Shown here: one piece after another, positions 7,205 through 9,095 of the stretch
Position numbering within the stretch: position 1 is the first letter of the stretch
Layout of the letters: every line of letters begins with the position of its first letter
Assembly (NCBI GenBank): GCA_002869095.1
Contig: PKTO01000060.1
Location: 1 to 9,095 of the forward strand
Source of the DNA: Clostridiales bacterium
GTDB taxonomy: Bacteria; Bacillota; Clostridia; Peptostreptococcales; BM714
DNA length: 9,095 bases
Reading direction: 5' to 3'
Position numbers and translations under genes: made by a program
The notes under the pieces: generated by a model
The model's input: the letters and a program-made list of their open reading frames with translations, nothing else
Told to the model about the DNA's origin: nothing
The model's database searches: none

Positions 7205-7213
7205 ATTATATCA
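7205..7213 (-). promoter_or_regulatory. Extended -10 promoter of the M23-DUF362-radical SAM-kinase operon
   Basis: On the minus strand TGATATAAT is a perfect extended -10 (TG-N-TATAAT), with TATAAT at 7205-7210. No good -35 hexamer is visible 17 bases upstream, which an extended -10 does not strictly need. Transcription would begin near 7197, leaving about 20 bases of leader before ATG 7178. It sits directly behind the T-tail of the pta terminator. Confidence 0.62.
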
Positions 7214-7215
7214 CA

Positions 7216-7255
7216 GAAAAATGGAGGGGCTTGCGATTTAATATCCGCAAGCCCC
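7216..7255 (-). terminator. Rho-independent terminator of pta
   Basis: A perfect 10-bp stem, GGGGCTTGCG (7226-7235) with CGCAAGCCCC (7246-7255), encloses a 10-base loop. On the minus strand it is followed after four bases by five Ts (7217-7221). It lies about 50 bases beyond the pta stop. Confidence 0.85.
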
Positions 7256-7306
7256 CATGATTTTACTTTTATGCTATTGTTTTATGAAATTTTGAAAACC
7301 CTCAAG

Positions 7307-8302
7307 CTATTTCATCATCTGTGCCTGAAGCACTGTGAGAGCAACTGTTCCCACGATGTCCTCGGCGGAGCATCCTCTTGAAAGGTCGTTTACAGGCATC
7401 GCGAGTCCCTGGGTCACGGGACCGAAGGCATTGGCCTTGGCAAGTCTCTGCACAAGCTTGTATCCTATGTTGCCTGCGTCGAGGTCCGGGAATATTATTA
7501 CATTTGCCTTTCCTGCAACATCGCTGTCCGGAGCCTTCTTCTTTCCTATGGCCGGAACGATTGAAGCGTCGAATTGGAGTTCGCAGTCCAATTTAAGGTC
7601 TGGGGCCATTTCCTTTGCAAGCCTTCCGCCCTCGATAACCTTGTCGACATCAGGATGGTTCGCGCTTCCCTTTGTCGAGAATGAAAGCATGCTTACTACA
7701 GGTTCAACTCCCGTGAGAGCCTCGAATGTGGCCGCAGAGCTTATTGCTATGTGCGCAAGTTGCTCCGAATCGGGATTGGGATTGAGTGCTGTATCTGCAA
7801 ATATGAAGATTCCGTCAGCTCCAAATTCGCAATTGGGAACTTCCATCAGGAAAGCCGCTGAGACGAGTTTTGTCCCCGGAGCGGTCTTTATGACCTGGAG
7901 AGCCGCCCTCATCACGTCGGCAGTCGCATTGACTGCGCCTGCAACCATTCCGTCCGCATGTCCGAATTTTACAAGCATGCATCCGAAGTAAAGCGGATTT
8001 GCGAGGACCTCTTTGGCTTTTTCCGGAGTCATTCCCTTTTTCTTTCTCATTTCTACAAAAGCTTCCACGAATTCGCCCATTTTTTCGAAACTTGCAGGAT
8101 CGATGAATTCGGCTTTGGATATGTCGTAGCCTTCGGCTTTCGACAAAATTTCCTCTTTATTTCCCACGAGAACCACTTCAGCCATTCCGTCCGACAGAAT
8201 CATGTCTGCCGCTGCAATAGTTCTCATATCTTCCGTTTCAGGAAGTACAATCTTCTTGATGTCTTTTTTTGCCTGAACCTTGATTTTTTCCAAAAAGCTC
8301 AT
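7307..8302 (-). CDS. pta: Phosphate acetyltransferase
   Basis: Cytoplasmic enzyme interconverting acetyl-CoA plus phosphate with acetyl phosphate plus CoA; with acetate kinase it makes ATP in anaerobes. The 331-residue length fits the short, single-domain clostridial form rather than the long enterobacterial one. The N-terminus (MSFLEKIKVQAKKDIKKIV then LPE) and the C-terminal PVNDLSRGCSAEDIV are characteristic of the PTA/PTB family, and the middle matches Pta more than phosphate butyryltransferase. ATG at 8302 is preceded by AAGGGGG about 9 bases upstream. The gene has its own sigma-A promoter and terminator, so it appears to be transcribed alone. No acetate kinase gene lies directly downstream, although the two are often paired. 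Stop is TAG. Confidence 0.96.
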   Translation of the reverse strand: MSFLEKIKVQAKKDIKKIVLPETEDMRTIAAADMILSDGMAEVVLVGNKEEILSKAEGYDISKAEFIDPASFEKMGEFVEAFVEMRKKKGMTPEKAKEVLANPLYFGCMLVKFGHADGMVAGAVNATADVMRAALQVIKTAPGTKLVSAAFLMEVPNCEFGADGIFIFADTALNPNPDSEQLAHIAISSAATFEALTGVEPVVSMLSFSTKGSANHPDVDKVIEGGRLAKEMAPDLKLDCELQFDASIVPAIGKKKAPDSDVAGKANVIIFPDLDAGNIGYKLVQRLAKANAFGPVTQGLAMPVNDLSRGCSAEDIVGTVALTVLQAQMMK

Positions 8303-8338
8303 ATGTAAATTCCCCCTTGTTTTGTTTTTTCAAGTCCT

Positions 8339-8367
8339 ATTATATGTTAATTCCTTGCCTGTTTCAA
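8339..8367 (-). promoter_or_regulatory. Sigma-A promoter of pta
   Basis: On the minus strand TTGAAA (8362-8367), a 17-base spacer and TATAAT (8339-8344) form an almost consensus housekeeping promoter. Transcription would start near 8332, about 30 bases before the pta ATG. This fits a strongly expressed central-metabolism gene. Confidence 0.82.
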
Positions 8368-8390
8368 TGACTGACGCATATTTTGCATAA

Positions 8391-8398
8391 TGTATACA
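8391..8398. promoter_or_regulatory. Palindrome TGTATACA, possible operator upstream of pta
   Basis: A perfect 8-bp palindrome lies 24 bases upstream of the pta -35 box. Its GT-N2-AC core resembles sites bound by GntR-family regulators, but an 8-mer can occur by chance and no regulator gene is in the window. Confidence 0.22.
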
Positions 8399-8450
8399 GA
8401 AATAAATGGCTTTCCCCCCGTTCGCTCCATTCGCAGGAGGCAAAAACAAA

Positions 8451-8475
8451 GAACCGCCCATAAATAAAGCGGTTC
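8451..8475 (-). terminator. Rho-independent terminator, probably of uspA
   Basis: GAACCGC (8451-8457) pairs with GCGGTTC (8469-8475) around an 11-base loop. On the minus strand the stem is followed by TTTGTTTTTG and can be extended by AA/TT pairs. It lies about 220 bases past the uspA stop, so uspA mRNA would carry the heptamer arrays in its 3' UTR unless it ends earlier. Confidence 0.7.
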
Positions 8476-8490
8476 CTTGATGCATGCTTC

Positions 8491-8539
8491 GAAACAGTTG
8501 TCGGCAGATAGTGATTAGTTGACAGCAGGCAGTTGGCAG
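8491..8539 (-). repeat. Degenerate 7-bp tandem repeat, left (minus-oriented) array
   Basis: Read on the minus strand, seven consecutive heptamers follow without gaps: CTGCCAA, CTGCCTG, CTGTCAA, CTAATCA, CTATCTG, CCGACAA, CTGTTTC. Two further units, CTGACTA and CTGACAG, occur at 8579-8592 in the same orientation. The 7-base phase is kept although the bases drift, as in an old decaying array. Between them, 8540-8578 shows no clear units. Confidence 0.65.
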
Positions 8540-8606
8540 AAAGTGCAAAAGCCTTAAGACCCAAAATGCCTCAAAAAGCTGTCAGTAGTCAGCGGGCTGA
8601 AAAAAC

Positions 8607-8678
8607 CTGACACCTGACATCTGAAATCTGATATCTGCTTTTCCTGATACCTGATATCTGACATCTGATATCTGTACT
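8607..8678 (+). repeat. Degenerate 7-bp tandem repeat, right (plus-oriented) array, unit CTGAYAT
   Basis: On the plus strand ten units run head to tail: CTGACAC, CTGACAT, CTGAAAT, CTGATAT, a 9-base variant CTGCTTTTC, then CTGATAC, CTGATAT, CTGACAT, CTGATAT, CTGTACT. They face the left array, so the two form a long imperfect inverted repeat centred near 8600. GTCAG-TA-GTCAG (8581-8592) can pair with CTGAC-AC-CTGAC (8607-8618). There is no ORF, and unit size and the absence of unique spacers rule out a CRISPR array. Confidence 0.8.
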
Positions 8679-8694
8679 TTACTCTTTCCACTTT

Positions 8695-9075
8695 CTACTT
8701 CACTACCAGTATTGGCGTTTTGACATGGTACACGACTTTGTTGGTTACGCTTCCCAGCCTGAGCCGTTTCCCCGCATTCATTCCATGGGAAGTCATGATT
8801 ATCAGATCGAAACCATCTTTTTCTGAAATTTCGAGTATTTTTTCTGCTATGTCGTTTGTTTTTTCGGCTCTCAATACCACAGGGATTTCTCTTCTGTTGA
8901 AATACTCCTCTGCTCGCTTGAGGATTTCATCGGCAGGCTTATCTCCGTCGTAGACTTTTTTTTGCACATTGAGAACCGTTATCTCTGATTGGTATTTTTC
9001 ATAAAGCTGGTCCGCATACTCGAAGGACTTCATGGAATGCTCGGATTGGTCAATCGGAATAAGTATCTTATTCAT
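8695..9075 (-). CDS. Universal stress protein, UspA family
   Basis: A small soluble Rossmann-like (HUP) protein of the universal stress family, often nucleotide-binding and involved in stress survival; the exact role is unknown. The 126-residue product starts MNKILIPIDQSEHSMKSFEY, the typical first strand with its conserved Asp. FDLIIMTSHGMNAGKRLRLGSV near the C-terminus corresponds to the ATP-binding segment of this family. The exact G-x2-G-x9-G(S/T) spacing is not kept (here G-x3-G, then GS after five residues), so ATP binding is uncertain. The frame opens at GTG 9084, but ATG at 9075 has AAAGGGGTGG about 5 bases upstream and is the better start. Any promoter lies beyond the window edge. 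Stop is TAG. Confidence 0.93.
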   Translation of the reverse strand: MNKILIPIDQSEHSMKSFEYADQLYEKYQSEITVLNVQKKVYDGDKPADEILKRAEEYFNRREIPVVLRAEKTNDIAEKILEISEKDGFDLIIMTSHGMNAGKRLRLGSVTNKVVYHVKTPILVVK

Positions 9076-9095
9076 AAAATCCACCCCTTTCCATT

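Larger units (their letters stand above)
8303..8694. other. 390-base non-coding stretch between uspA and pta
   Basis: Contains the pta promoter and leader (8303-8367), a possible operator (8391-8398), the uspA terminator (8451-8475) and the heptamer arrays (8491-8678). Two short overlapping minus-strand frames here cross the promoter, the terminator and part of the repeats and have no recognisable product, so I do not call them genes. No tRNA or structured RNA was recognised. Confidence 0.6.

Noticed and set aside
8330..8564. Two short overlapping minus-strand frames (72 and 66 codons)
   Set aside because: They run across the uspA terminator and part of the heptamer repeats, the longer one also across the pta promoter, and encode nothing recognisable.
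8607..8678. CRISPR-like array
   Set aside because: The units are only 7 bases, contiguous and without unique spacers, so this is a simple tandem repeat.

Overview
The window looks like chromosome from an anaerobic, motile, low-to-mid GC Firmicute of clostridial type. This is inferred from gene families, strong purine-rich ribosome binding sites, use of TTG and GTG starts, clostridial-style Pta, two [4Fe-4S]-type proteins and a sigma-28-like promoter before a chemotaxis gene. The species cannot be named from the sequence alone. Every gene I can support lies on the minus strand, so transcription runs from high to low coordinates.

Region by region, in transcription order: a universal stress protein (8695-9075) is followed by a 390-base non-coding stretch holding inverted arrays of degenerate 7-bp repeats, its terminator, and a near-consensus sigma-A promoter for pta (7307-8302, phosphate acetyltransferase). 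A perfect 10-bp terminator stem follows pta and abuts an extended -10 promoter. That promoter drives a tightly packed four-gene unit: an M23 metallopeptidase lipoprotein whose signal peptide is cut off from the enzyme by an in-frame TAG, a DUF362/two-[4Fe-4S] protein, a COG0731-type radical SAM protein and a pyridoxamine/pyridoxal kinase. Two junctions are ATGA overlaps and one gap is only a few bases. The unit ends in a terminator at about 3251-3272.

Next, a TAAA-N15-ACCGATAG element, close to the sigma-28/sigma-D consensus, precedes cheA (1047-3113). A chemoreceptor gene follows 36 bases later and runs off the window after its second membrane helix and the first residues of its HAMP domain.

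Functionally, Pta belongs to acetyl-phosphate/ATP metabolism and CheA plus the receptor to chemotaxis. The four-gene unit combines a cell-wall hydrolase with iron-sulfur and radical SAM chemistry and a PLP-salvage kinase, and its common purpose is not obvious. The most notable points are the amber codon in the lipoprotein gene, that unexplained operon, the inverted heptamer arrays in the uspA 3' region, and the flagellar-type promoter for cheA. Several starts were moved inward because a good ribosome binding site sits before the inner start.
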